From Trifolium pratense (lineage: Eukaryota; Streptophyta; Magnoliopsida; Fabales; Fabaceae), in the NCBI RefSeq assembly GCF_020283565.1, contig NC_060061.1, positions 47,467,362-47,531,361 on the forward strand: a stretch of 64,000 nt of DNA. Reading direction: 5' to 3'. Below the pieces are notes generated by a model. It was not told the origin of the DNA, ran no database searches, and saw only the letters and a program-made list of their open reading frames with translations. Of this stretch, positions 12,101 through 23,800 are shown piece by piece. The stretch's first letter is position 1; each line of letters opens with the position of its first letter. Made by a program: the position numbers and the translations under genes.

Positions 12101-12131
12101 GACCCATGCACCGCACGAGCCGATGTTCTAG
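12101..12131 (+). mobile_element. Helitron 3' terminus, copy 1
   Basis: GACCCATGCACCGCACGAGC forms an imperfect stem-loop, followed by a short spacer and CTAG at 12128-12131 with T immediately after. This is the Helitron CTRR end plus the A|T insertion preference. It lies about 150 bp after the helicase relic of copy 1. Confidence 0.75.
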
Positions 12132-12149
12132 TTAGAAAATAATAAAATC

Positions 12150-12397
12150 TTTTATATTCTAAGCTTGTTCCGCCAAGCTAGCCCTAAACCTATTTTTTCC
12201 TGCTCTTTTTAATGTAGCTTTATATTAAAAAATTACAAATTTGTCAAACATGGGAATTGAACCCACCACCCTTACTTACAACAAAGTCTTTTAACCACTA
12301 GAACATCTACTTCAATTGTGATTAAAGTTAGGAATCTCATCTCTTAACCCTCTTAACCACTAGACATAATAAGAAATTACTATTAAAAATAAAGATT

Positions 12398-12457
<60 letters not shown>

Positions 12458-12840
12458 GCGTTACTATAAGAGATATTATTTGTATATATTAGAATATATA
12501 GATTAATAATATATAGTACCATTACACGTTGATATATATACTATTAGAATAGATGAGAAATGACAAAAGTTATTTTTTATAATCGGATATATTAATTCTT
12601 ACTATATATTATTAATTATTATTATCTCTTATATTCTAAGTTTGTTCCGAAATACTAACCCTAAATCTAATTTTTTTTTTCTCTCTCTCTTTACTGCAGC
12701 TTTATATTAAAAAAAAAATAAAAATTTGTCTAACATGAGAATCAAATCTGCCTCCCTTGCATACAATAAAGTCTTTCAATCACTAAAGCATCTTCTTCAA
12801 TTGTGATTAACGTTAGGAATTTCATCTCTTAACCCTCACA
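12150..12840. repeat. Two diverged dispersed-repeat copies
   Basis: 12150-12350 and 12630-12840 share the order: ...CTAAGCTTGTTCC.., ..ACCCTAAA.., pyrimidine run, TGTAGCTTTATATTAAAA, an AACATG..AAT..ACCC block, AAAGTCTTT, and GGAAT.TCATCTCTTAACCCTC. A weaker third copy is at 9440-9600. They are separated by an AT microsatellite. The family was not identified. Confidence 0.6.
12402..12454. repeat. (AT)n microsatellite
   Basis: About 26 uninterrupted AT units between the two diverged repeat copies. Confidence 0.95.
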
Positions 12841-13373
12841 TATATGCCATAAATTTATTTCACATCATTATCATTTTTTTCTCTCTTTTATTGAGTGACT
12901 CATATTCTTAATTTTGCTATCAATTAACTTTAATCTATGCGTATCAATTAATGTTTGGTTGCTATTTTTTTTTTATTTGCGTCTATAATAACCTAGCCCA
13001 CATTCTTAATTTTGCTATCGATTAATCTTAATCTATGTGTATCAATCAACGTTTGGCCGCTAAAAAAAATTGTTTTGCGCCTATTAGCATAATTTTTGCA
13101 TCGCACATGTTGGAAAATTTTACATTAAAAAAATCTTAGTTAACTAATCTTCGTCGATTAAAGGAAAATTTGTTTATTAGTTTTGTAATTTTTTTCATAA
13201 TATTTTTTTCAATCCGTTACCTATTTTTCAATCTTAATTCTTTGGGACACCTTTCATTTTTCACATTAAACTAAATAAATTTCCACTAGAAACTTCCACT
13301 ATTTAATTCAATTCCAAATATTTCAAATATACAATTCCAAAATAAATATAAAAAGATACGAATAAATCTTTCA

Positions 13374-13533
13374 ATGTAGTCTATAAGAAAGTATTTCGTA
13401 ATACAACATTTTTTTTTTGATAAGCATTTCGTAATACAACATAATTTCGGTTGTATGAATTTTATCCAAGTATTTTTTATTGTTACATATTATGGCTGAT
13501 TAGACCCGTACACCGCACGGGTCGGAGTTCTAG
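13374..13533 (+). mobile_element. Helitron 3' end, copy 2, with helicase C-terminal relic
   Basis: 13374-13404 corresponds to the last codons of the Helitron helicase seen intact at the end of 13960-14437 (asn-val-val-tyr-lys-lys-val-phe). It is followed at 13503-13533 by a textbook Helitron end: stem GACCCGT (13503-13509), loop ACACCGC, stem ACGGGTC (13517-13523), spacer, CTAG (13530-13533), then T. A poly-A micro-insertion interrupts the helicase relic at 13393-13442. Confidence 0.8.
13393..13442 (-). mobile_element. Poly-A micro-insertion with TSD (minus)
   Basis: The 17-bp perfect repeat atttcgtaatacaacat (13393-13409, 13426-13442) flanks tttttttttgataagc. In insertion orientation this is GCTTATC plus an A-run, abutting the left repeat as expected for minus orientation. 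The other two Helitron copies show the uninterrupted state. Confidence 0.8.
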
Positions 13534-13959
13534 TAAAGATGAATATTTTGTTGATCGTCTTCGCCGAGTTTCCAAATAATCGCCAGCGAATGAGTGACCA
13601 GATATAAAATTAGAAGATGTTTATTACCCATGCATGGGAAGGATGCTGAAGTTATTAATCGATTAATTTTTTATATTAATAGCAAAAGTATACACATATC
13701 GATTCACAGGGTAAGTTCTTTGAAAGTTTAGGTTCTGTGTTTGAATAATTTTATCATGTGGCGTGTTCCAAAGGAGGTGTTGGTTGTTAGTTAAATCTTT
13801 TTAAAGAGGACTGGTCATGTGGATATGGGTGTTTAAAATTTAAATTTAATCTCAACCTTATAAAGATGAATATTTTGTTCCCCTATATATATGCATTTTT
13901 ATTGAATATAAAAATCTAAAATCGTTTTGATGTTTTTGAGATAAAAATGCATAAACCAT

Positions 13960-14437
13960 CAAATTTTCTGAAATTCTGAATCACAAACTAAGATTAAAAG
14001 TGGGCGTACCGGTAATGTTGCTCATAAACATTGAACAATCCTTAGGGTTATGCAATGATACCCAGTTGATAATTACAAAAATGGGAACATATGTCGTTGA
14101 AGGGAGAGTGATAACCGGCAACAATATTGGTGATAAAGTTTTTATTCCTGGATTATCATTGACTCCTTCAGATAAAAGAATATCTTTTAAGTTTAAACGT
14201 CGACAATTTCCAATGGTTGTTTCATTTGCTATGACTATTAATAAGAGTCATGACGAATCACTTAAACATGTTGGTGTGTATCTTCGACAGTCAATTTTCT
14301 CCCATGGCCAACTATATGTTGCCGTGTCAAGAGTAACTTCAAGGAAAGACTTTAAAATATTAATAATTGACGAAAAAGGGGAAGACACGAACAAAACTGG
14401 AAATGTGGTATACAAAAAAGTTTTCCATAATGTTTAG
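13960..14437 (+). pseudogene. Helitron helicase C-terminal fragment, copy 3 (frame intact)
   Basis: An open frame enters near 13960 (..SEILNHKLRLKVGVP) and runs to TAG at 14435-14437, without a credible ATG at its head. The sequence is the C-terminal part of a PIF1-like Helitron helicase: VGVPVMLL, LGLCNDTQLI, FKRRQFPMVVSFAMTINKSH (helicase motif V-like region), HGQLYVAVSRVTSRKDFKIL (motif VI-like) and NVVYKKVFHN. Only about 150 of the expected 1,000 or more residues remain, with no Rep domain, so it cannot drive transposition. It has no internal stops, in contrast with copy 1. Confidence 0.8.
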
Positions 14438-14580
14438 TAGTTAATTTGTAAATTATTTATCTATATATATCTATCGTTGTACTAAATATTATTATTTTTA
14501 TCATCACTATATTTGAATTGTTTTTATTTATTCTTTCTGCAATTATTATTATATATATTTTTAATATCATATATGCTGGT

Positions 14581-14616
14581 TACAAAACTCGTGCGATAGC
14601 ATAGGTCGGTGACTAG
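14581..14616 (+). mobile_element. Helitron 3' terminus, copy 3 (degenerate)
   Basis: The sequence ctcgtgcgatagcataggtc, then ggtga, then CTAG (14613-14616) followed by T, lies about 180 bp after helicase copy 3. The stem is imperfect compared with copies 1 and 2. Confidence 0.6.
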
Positions 14617-15864
14617 TTGAAAAGAAAACAACATGAGGTGAGAGATACTATATCTCAGTGGATTTCCAAAATAGGGATAAAACTTAAACCTTTCCCTTGG
14701 GAGAAACATCATCTGAGATCTCGATAACAAATAAAAAGAAATTGGCTTAAAAATAGTTTTGGTCCCTTTATTTTAAAAATTAGATTTTTTGTCCCCTAAT
14801 TTAACTTTGGATATAATTTGTATATACCTAAAGTATAAAACTTTTTTTATGACCGACTCAAGGGTAAGACAACTCAGATAAAGGCTTTAGGCTCTGAAAA
14901 AGAAAAACACTTACTAAGAAAAAAAGGTCTCGCTAAGTTACAAGCCCATTAGTTTACCTAAAAGAAAAAGTTATAAGTCCATTAATCTACAATAAGAAAA
15001 ATGTCTCGAAGAAAAATATACAAAGACCTCTAAGAAAAAAATTCAAAAAAAAAAAAAAACAACTTTATGATTATAGAAATGAGATAACAACTTTACGATT
15101 CCTAAAAAATTCAAATAACTATAACTTTTAAATATATGTATATTGAAATTAAAATTAATAAAATCTTATCTTAATCAATGTTAGCTTTTTATACCAAGTG
15201 AATTATACAGCCGTCAAGTAATAAAATGATTGATCCTGAGGAATTGTATTAACTCTAAACAACGCAATTGAATTCATTACTTAGGTAAGAAATTAAAAAC
15301 ATAATTGGAGGTTTGTTTTCAAAATATGATCCAAAACTAGAAAATTCAATTTGTGATTTTCAAACAAGTGAAGGTAGATTGGACCTTGACAATTCATTTA
15401 TCCCTATGAAACTTGATAATCAATTGCATTTAAACAAATAACTTACTTAGAATTATGATGGATTAACATAGGGATGATTCCCAATCTCTAGGGTAATCAT
15501 CATCTCCATTACTCATGATTCTCTAATTTCTTAGGATATCTATTATTAATGGAGGTTTGAAAACCATTAATCCTTTTTTTTTTAGCCTAAAACCATTAAT
15601 CCTTTTAACTCAATATCTCTAAAGAATTAATTATTGCATAATCAATCCTAGATCTAATTTCAAATATTACTCAATGAGATCTTTGAATTTTTATAATTTT
15701 TTTTGGAGTTGATCTACTCAACGAGATCTTTGAATTCAACGGTTGGATTGAAGAAATATAATGCCGATATCGAGTTATTAAGCGGAGTAAGTCAATGGAG
15801 ACTTACTCCTGGAGTCAACGGATCCATCCTCTATCGTAAAAGCTTTTTATTTGGATAAACTATA
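14617..15864. other. Intergenic
   Basis: No gene is seen. It contains the micro-insertion at 15560-15606 and several poly-A stretches. A pair of short near-repeats around 15680-15740 (caacgagatctttgaattc) is also present. Confidence 0.5.
15560..15606 (-). mobile_element. Poly-A micro-insertion with TSD (minus)
   Basis: The 18-bp perfect repeat aaaaccattaatcctttt (15560-15577, 15589-15606) flanks a T-run and agcct. In insertion orientation this is AGGCT followed by A's. Confidence 0.7.
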
Positions 15865-16125
15865 CTTCCTTCGTACAACAATATATGTCACTTTGAGGAA
15901 AAAATTATACGATAATATATGTCGCTTTATTTTTCCTATTATATTCTTAACTATTTATTACTCTTTCTTCTTTCAATTCTTCAATTTATTTTTTTCATAC
16001 CATAAATGAAGGATAATTTTGTAAATCAACTCATAATTTGTCTTTTCCATACAACATTAATGACCTTTCTTAATATATGTAAAAATGTAACAACTACATG
16101 GTAGTATATTGTGGTATGGAGGAAT
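15865..16125. mobile_element. Stowaway-like MITE, 261 bp
   Basis: Ends are CTTCCTTCGTACAACAATAT and, reverse-complemented, ATTCCTCCATACCACAATAT. They are flanked by TA dinucleotides at 15863-15864 and 16126-16127, as for Tc1/mariner-type MITEs of the CTCCCTCCGT class. Confidence 0.75.
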
Positions 16126-16211
16126 TACATTTTTTTTGACGGTGGATAAACTATAATTTAGCCATATAAAATCGTAGTGTTTATTCCTTCTTCTTCAGAA
16201 AAAATTTAAAG

Positions 16212-16631
16212 GCTTAAATGCAGTTTACCTCCATATTTTGAAAAAATCGGAATTTTACCCCTCTATTTCACTAAAACGGTAATTAATCTCTCTATGTAAC
16301 TCCAAATTTAGTGGAGTTTGATTCTGTGGAAAGCTAACTCGATTACGATCATTTTGGTGCCAGTTTGGTGAATTATTGATCAAAATTGAGTTCTGTACGA
16401 AGTTTTGAAGTTGAGGCTCAGAAGCAAACTGGTACCTCATCAATTTTGGTAACTTAATTTTGATCAATAATTCACTAAACTGGTACCAAAATAACCGTAA
16501 TCGAGTTAACTTTCCACAGAATCAAACTCCACTAAATTTGAAATTACAGAGAGAGATTAATCACCATTTTAATGAAATAAGGGGTAAAATTCCAATTTTT
16601 TTAAAATAGAAGGTAAAACTGCATTTAAACC
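16212..16631. mobile_element. Foldback MITE just upstream of VPS16
   Basis: A 420-bp near-palindrome: GGCTTAAATGCAGTTTACC at the left and its complement ggtaaaactgcatttaaacc at the right, with the arms complementary over most of the length (for example taattgatcaaaatt pieces near the centre). The family is known for Mutator-like TIRs beginning GG..TAAATGCAGTTT. Flanks aaatttaaa / aaattaaaa are a possible degenerate 9-bp TSD. It ends 72 bp before the VPS16 ATG, so it probably forms part of the promoter or 5' UTR. Confidence 0.8.
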
Positions 16632-16703
16632 AAATTAAAAAACTATAGATCCATCACCTTGATCGGAAGTCGCAACTTTTCTACCAAATTCCGATTCTCT
16701 ACA

Positions 16704-19700
16704 ATGGCGAACGTCTCCGTAGCTGCGGAGTGGCAGCTCCTCTACAACCGCTACTACCGTAAACCCGAACTCTATCAAATGCGTTGGAAACACGTCGACC
16801 TCGCCCGCAACAAAGTCGCCGCTGCTCCCTTCGGAGGTCCCCTCGCCGTCATCCGTGACGATTCAAAGATCGTTCAGCTTCACGGCGAATCCGCCCTCCG
16901 CAAACTCCGTCTCTTTTCCTCCTCCGGTCACCTCCTCGCCGACACCGTCTGGCGTAACCCTGGCGGTCGCCTCATCGGAATGTCATGGACCGATGATCAC
17001 ACACTCGTCTGTATCGTTCAAGATGGAACTGTTTATCGCTACGATGTTCACGCTCATCTCATCGAACCGAATCTCTCGTTAGGTAAAGAATGCTTTGAAA
17101 GTAACGTTGCTGATTGTGCTTTTTGGGGAAACGGTGTCGTTTGTATCACTGAATCGAATCAGTTGTTCTGTATTGCCGATTTCAAAAACCCTAATGCGGT
17201 TAAGCTAGCTGATCCTGGTATTGTTGAACCACCGCGGTGTATGGCTGTAATTGAGCCACAGTATACGGTGTCTGGGAATGTTGAGGTTTTGCTTGGAGTT
17301 GGTGATGGTGGTGAAGAGGAGGATGCTGCTGTGCTTGCTGTTGAGGAGGATGGTGTGCAGCGCCTTGGTGGTGAGATGCTCCGGGGACCGCTGCAGAAGA
17401 TGGTGGTGTCACGTGATGGTAAGTGGCTTGCGTCATTCACTCATGATGGCCGGCTTCTTGTTACAACGTCGGATTTAACGGATGTCATCATCGAGAGGGA
17501 GTGCGAGGTGCGTGAATTCTGTTGTGAATTGGATTGGAAAATGAAATTTGAAATGTGCTTGTTATTGTGAATTTTGTGTTGTTTGGACTTTGAACCATTG
17601 CAAAACTTGTAGCCTTAAATGTTCAGGGATATTGGAGGATTAGCGATAATTTAAAGTTGAAATACTTGTCAAATAACCGATTCTCCCAAAAGCTTAAACT
17701 ATTAGGATAGAGTCATATATCAATGGTTTTATATTATTTCTAACATGCCCCCTCACGCAAGAGCCCACTTGGGCTTGAAGCGTGGATAATGCATAGGCCC
17801 ACCTACCATATGCTTAAATTCCACTTTTTAATTAGAAAGTGAGGGGAGTGGGGATCAAACTCTAGACCACTTAGTCATAGAGGCTCTGATACCATGTCAA
17901 ATAACCAATTATCCCAAAAGCTTAAACTATTATGATAGAGTCATATCAATGGTTTTATATTATTTCTAACAATATTGTCTAATGGTTATTTAGTTATTTT
18001 GTGAGTGAAATAAGCTAGGAAACACTATAAAAGACAGAGACACTGGACATGACAGTCATTGACACGGAAACACCAATGACAATTTTAAGAAAATAGAATG
18101 ATTTTAGTGTAACTAAGACTAACAACTTGTATTGATATCATGTGAGTGTCAATGCTACATAAGAAATAAGTGATTATGGAATTTTGTAGAATTTGAGGGA
18201 TGTGCTAAAGTCTTGATAGTTGAGTGCTTAAGAATTTGGTGTTTGTGGGCATGTAGTATAATTTTAAATTTATATCATGTCAATCAGTTGATTGCTGTTT
18301 TGTATATGATGTTGCCACCCAATTTTGTTAATTATTTCGATTATTATATTGTGTGTTGCTAGAGCACCATGTCTAAGTGACAAACATAGGGTGTATCTAA
18401 ACTTGATGTAGACATCCATAATTGTTTATGATCTATATATACTCTATGTGTGGTTAGCTCTATTATTGTATTTTCGTATGCGCAGTCAGCTCTTCCTCCG
18501 GAGCAGCTTGCTTGGTGTGGAATGGATGCTGTGCTGCTTTACTGGGATGATATGCTTTTGATGATGGGTCCTGATGGAGAACCGGTAACCTACCTTTATG
18601 ATGAACCAATAATTCTTATTCCCGAGTGCGATGGAGTGAGGATATTGTCCAACGCTAGTATGGAATTTCTACAGCGGGTTCCTGATTCTACAGTTTCAAT
18701 CTTCACAATTGGCAGTACATCACCTGCAGCTTTGCTGTATGATGCTTTAGATCATTTTGATAGGCGTAGTGCTAAGGTAGAGACTTCATTCCTGTTCTTC
18801 TTTTCTGTTGCATGACTGACTTTATAGTTTTCTCTGTTTCATCAGTTCTAATTGTACGTAGAGTTTGTATGTCCAGAACTTTGACGTGTCCGCTAGTGTA
18901 TGTCATTGGTTATATGATTATAATCAGATCTCTACTCATTGCCAACAAATGAATTACAAAATTTGTCTTGTACTTGAAAATTTTAGCCTACAAACTTAGG
19001 GTGTGGAGTAGAGAAAGACTTTATAGTTTTCTCTGTTTCATCAGTTCTAATTGTACGTAGAGTTTGTATGTCCAGAACTTTGAAGTGTCCGCTAGCGTAT
19101 GTCATTGGTTATATGATTATAATCAGATCTCTACTCATTGCCAACAAATGAATTACAAAATTTGTCTTGTACTTGAAAATTTTAGACTACAAACTTAGGG
19201 TGTGGAGTAGAGAAAGACTGCAGAGTTTGTGTGGGTGTTTGAAGTGCAAATACCTTAATTCATGTTTCTTGGCTGCAGAGCTTGATGATAATTCTGAATA
19301 TATTTAATGAGGAACTTACCTAGAGTCATTCACTGATAATGCACTTTTTACCAAGAATGTGTGTTTGTTAATTATTTAGGTGTAGCCCTATATTTAATGA
19401 ATATATGGATTAACAAGATTGTGTTCTCTTGAGCTGTGATGCTTTTACTTTTTCATATATTTGCACAACAGAATCTAGTTGGAAATTCGAATGTGTATTC
19501 AAATTTTTATATATTGTAATTCTGTAACATTGGCTACTGTTTTTTATTTGATTTTACTTAATAATAGACAACTTAAGCATATGCTCAAATATGTCTTACT
19601 GAGCGTTGGGCACATTGGGCATTGTTGTCTACTGACAACGTAATATACCTTTATTGGACATCTTTAAAGAAACAAACACTTGTCATTACTCTCATTACTT

Positions 19701-20847
19701 TAATGGATGATAAAGGTAAATTTGGCTGATTGAGTCTGGTTAATTTATTTTCTCTAATTTATTTATACATCAAGGAAAAGGATGAAGGAAACAAGCATTT
19801 GTGGTTGGTTTGCACCATATTTTTTTTATATAAATGTAAAGAAAAGGAATTGATTTGTTATATGTGTACTTAGTTGATGTGTGAGGTCTTTATTTGCAGT
19901 TTAATTATTGCATCATCAAACAGTTCATACTTGTAAATGACTGCTTGATTTTCTTATCATCATTCCCCAGGCAGATGAAAATTTGAGATTGATAAGATCA
20001 TCCCTTCCTGAGGCTGTTGAAGCATGTGTTGATGCTGCAGGTCATGAATTTGATGTTTTGCGTCAACAAACTCTCCTAAGGGCAGCCAGTTATGGTCAGG
20101 CCTTTTGTAGGTGAGCTTGATTTGGATTTTCTGACCAAAATGTTTTGAAAATTGTTTTGACGCCTTAACAAAACTCTTTTTAGTGGTGAAAGTTTGGCAA
20201 GCATATTTTCTGATATTTGCTCTCGGTAATTATATCCAGTTGACTTTGGCAGCAATTTTCGTCGTGATCGTATCCAAGAAATGTCTAAAATTCTGCGGGT
20301 CTTGAATGCAGTGCGCAGCCTTGAGATTGGCATTCCTCTTAGTATTCAGCAATATAAGGTTTATAAGGCATACTTTGTCTCTTTAGTGGTGAAATTATCT
20401 GTGCTGACATTGTACTGAATTTGCTTATTACCATCAGTTGCTTACACCATCTGTCCTGATTGGTCGCCTGATAAATGCTCACCAACATTTGCTTGCACTG
20501 CGGATATCGGAATATCTCGGAATGAATCAAGTATGTGTTTGCATATTGTATATTTTTGCATTCTCTTTTATAACGGTGTAGCACCAACTGATCAAATACA
20601 AGATTGAAACTTGATTTCTTGAAATATCCCACCTTATGAGCAGAAATATGTTAGGAACCCAAGAATTGAATTCCAAAGATAGAACACTTTTATAAAGAAA
20701 TAGGAAAGAATAGGAGAGAAATCTCTCCTCTGAGGGTTTACCCTTCACAGTAGAGTTGCTACTCTATTCAGAATGTTTACAATATTCAATAATGATCTAC
20801 TCTACATTGTATTCTCTTATTTATACAAATAGCCCTATAACAACCTC

Positions 20848-20882
<35 letters not shown>

Positions 20883-23800
20883 ATCTATAACAACAAAATA
20901 TGTGCATTACATGTCAAGTCATGAACTTTGCTGCCCTTTTTTTTTATAAAATTACATATTCATTAAGAAAATAAGATGATTTTTTTATTTATTTTTTATT
21001 TTTTATATTATAAACAATAAGGTGATTAGAAAGAGTCTTGAAGATAATATATAAAAAGGATATAAAAACAACAAAGCATGTAGTGACAGTAAAGCAATGC
21101 TACCTATTCCTTTGACACGCGTAATGAAAATTCCTTTAAAAAGAGAATGTGCTAACACAAAGTAGAAGCTAATTGCTTAATGTTAGTTATCCCAAAGTAG
21201 CTGCTCATCCAAAGGATAATCCTAAATAATGTGAGATCTTCTCATCTAGTTACTTACTATTATATGGTTGGATAGTTTGTAGTGTATTTTTTTGTACTTC
21301 TTATGATATATGAAACTAGGCAATGGGTTTAGAAATATGCAATTAGGATTTTCTGAAGTGTGTTCAGAACAAATCTGATCTGTTTCTGATAGTTATGACA
21401 TGGTTTATAAAAGGAAACGTGGGCAGGGGGATAAAGCGAATCATTCCCTTATAAGAATGTTTCCTTATTTAGTGAGGAAAGGAAAAGTAGATCTAGATCT
21501 GATGGTTATAAGATGAAAGAATGTTGAGTAGGGAATTAGGCAATGATTTTAGTAGTCACTCTACTTGGGAGATTCTAGGTGTCTCGAACTACCTAGCCTA
21601 TCTTTACATTTTCTGCATTTTATCATTCAATCTTATAGTGTGATTCAGCCATAGAATCATTTGATTCTATTGGATTATCAATATAACAATTGTTTTTTCT
21701 GCTCTATATTTATCCTAATGTTTAATCGTAATCGAGATCGAGTCCTATCAATTGGTATCAGAGCCTCGGTTACAATCCAAAACTCAATCATCGAATAGAG
21801 AAACGTGTTGATGTGTTAGAACAGAGGATGAGCAAGGCTGAAGTTGCAGTTGAGCAGCTTCGTCAGTTGGTTCTAGAGCTACAAGCACGACCTAATGTCA
21901 CGTTGGAACAAATTAAACAGTTGATTCAGGAGGAATTTCCACATCGTCGTAACTGCCATCGTCGAAGAGTGTACCACGACGAAGAGGAGGAATGGAGTGA
22001 TAATAGCACGTGGTCGTGGGATTCACGATCTCAACCACAACAAACTAATGGTGGTAACAATCAGAGATTCTATGGTGTCAAAGACGAAACTCACCTCAAC
22101 AAATCAGAGTTTCAGCCGGAACCACCGCCGAGCATTGATGAAGTACTAGTGTCACAGTTTGATGGAGATGATTATGTGAGCATGATGGAGATGAAAGAGG
22201 AACAGGGAACAACGGTAGAGGAGAAAGAAAGCAACCACACAATCAGGTGTGAAGGAATTAGTTCTAGGTCCTTGAAGATTCTGACAAATTTGTTGTTAGA
22301 GCCGGAATTGACAGATCGGAATGGGCGAATAGAAAAAACTGAGATGCAGAGCATGGATGGAGTCATGCAGGAACTTCCGAAACTGCCGGCGCTTCCACCA
22401 CCATCAAAACTTCCGGAAACGGATATGCTTGTCGATATCGGAGAGGTCCAAACAACACCAATCCGAAATGTTCCGACACAGATGTCAGAGCCGTTAGACT
22501 GTGGTCAACCGGAGACCGTACTGCCACGGCGATGTCCGCTGCCCAAGCCGCCGGATTTGGGCGATTCCGAGAATGGAAAGGGACATCAGGAAACGGAGGC
22601 AAATTTGCTTGTGTCAATTGGCAAGATGGAAGTACCTCCAGAGGGTACTCATGATAGGGAAGTGCTTGCAATGTTTAATACCTATTCCATGTATTTTGAT
22701 TGTGCTTCTGTGCTTAAGATTTTCCATGGAAGGCAAATATGGAACTTAAAAGATTGGCCCTCTATAATTTTCAATTTGAAGACACAAGTTGAGAGAATTG
22801 TTGATGTATGGCCATGGATGGAAATTGAAGAGGTGTTGCCAAAATCATCAATTTGGAACTCATGGACTAATGACTTTGCACAAGGGATGCACACTGAGTT
22901 TTTCAAATACTTCAAAGAATATGGTCATGTTTCTTGGGCAAGTGGGAGTTGTTATCAAGATCATACAAAATCTGATGGGTTCGCAGTTATAATTGCCTGT
23001 AGAATTGTATGGTCATTGACAGATTATTTCGATGCATCTGATGCATGCCACCAGAGACTGCAAAAGATTCAATTTGATATTCATACTTGGTTAATTTGTG
23101 CTGCTCACTGGATAACAGTTCCACACCCATTACATGGGAGAGACATTACTGCCAATAATGGTAAAACCTTTTCAATTATTGTGGTTTCTCTAGTTACAAT
23201 TGGAGTGTCAATTAGGACATTCACAGCAGCCCAAAAATATAACAATGGGATGTCAATGTTCATCATCAGTTTTTCTCTCATCATCAAACAACCATCTGTG
23301 TCTTCAATTGAGGTTTTACTTACTCAATACCACTTCCTTATGAAAGACAATAGGGTCAAGTTGCAACACTTGTGCTCCAGTGCATATGAATTGAATATAG
23401 ATAAAGATTCTAAACTCTGTGGGTATGCAACAAAGGGAAACTTTAACTTGGTCAATACTATTGTTGATCCACTTTTACAAATTTTTGAGATAGAAAAGGA
23501 TTATGTCATCTTTGAAACTCTGGCTCTTGCAACTATAGTATTTTCTAATTTTCTTATGTGGTATGAATTGTTACAAAGGACTATAGAACATGCCAATGAT
23601 GAGCACAATGTGAAAGTTTCTAATTTGGGTGACAAATTTCTAGCAGCATTCTTAATGTTTGATTGGAATCTCAGTGTTTGCTACCTAGAGGGGTTGTTTC
23701 ATTTAGCCAATGTGAAAATGGTGGTATTAAATTCATCAGTGAGGATAATACCATGGGACCCAGGAAAGTTCAATGTTTTTATGGCTGAAGTTGCTTGTGA

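Noticed and set aside
12337..12522. Frame encoding IYIYIY repeats
   Set aside because: It is the translation of the AT microsatellite.
17159..17440. Long antisense frames over VPS16 exon 1
   Set aside because: They are shadows of the GC-rich coding exon. The plus-strand frame is clearly the conserved protein.
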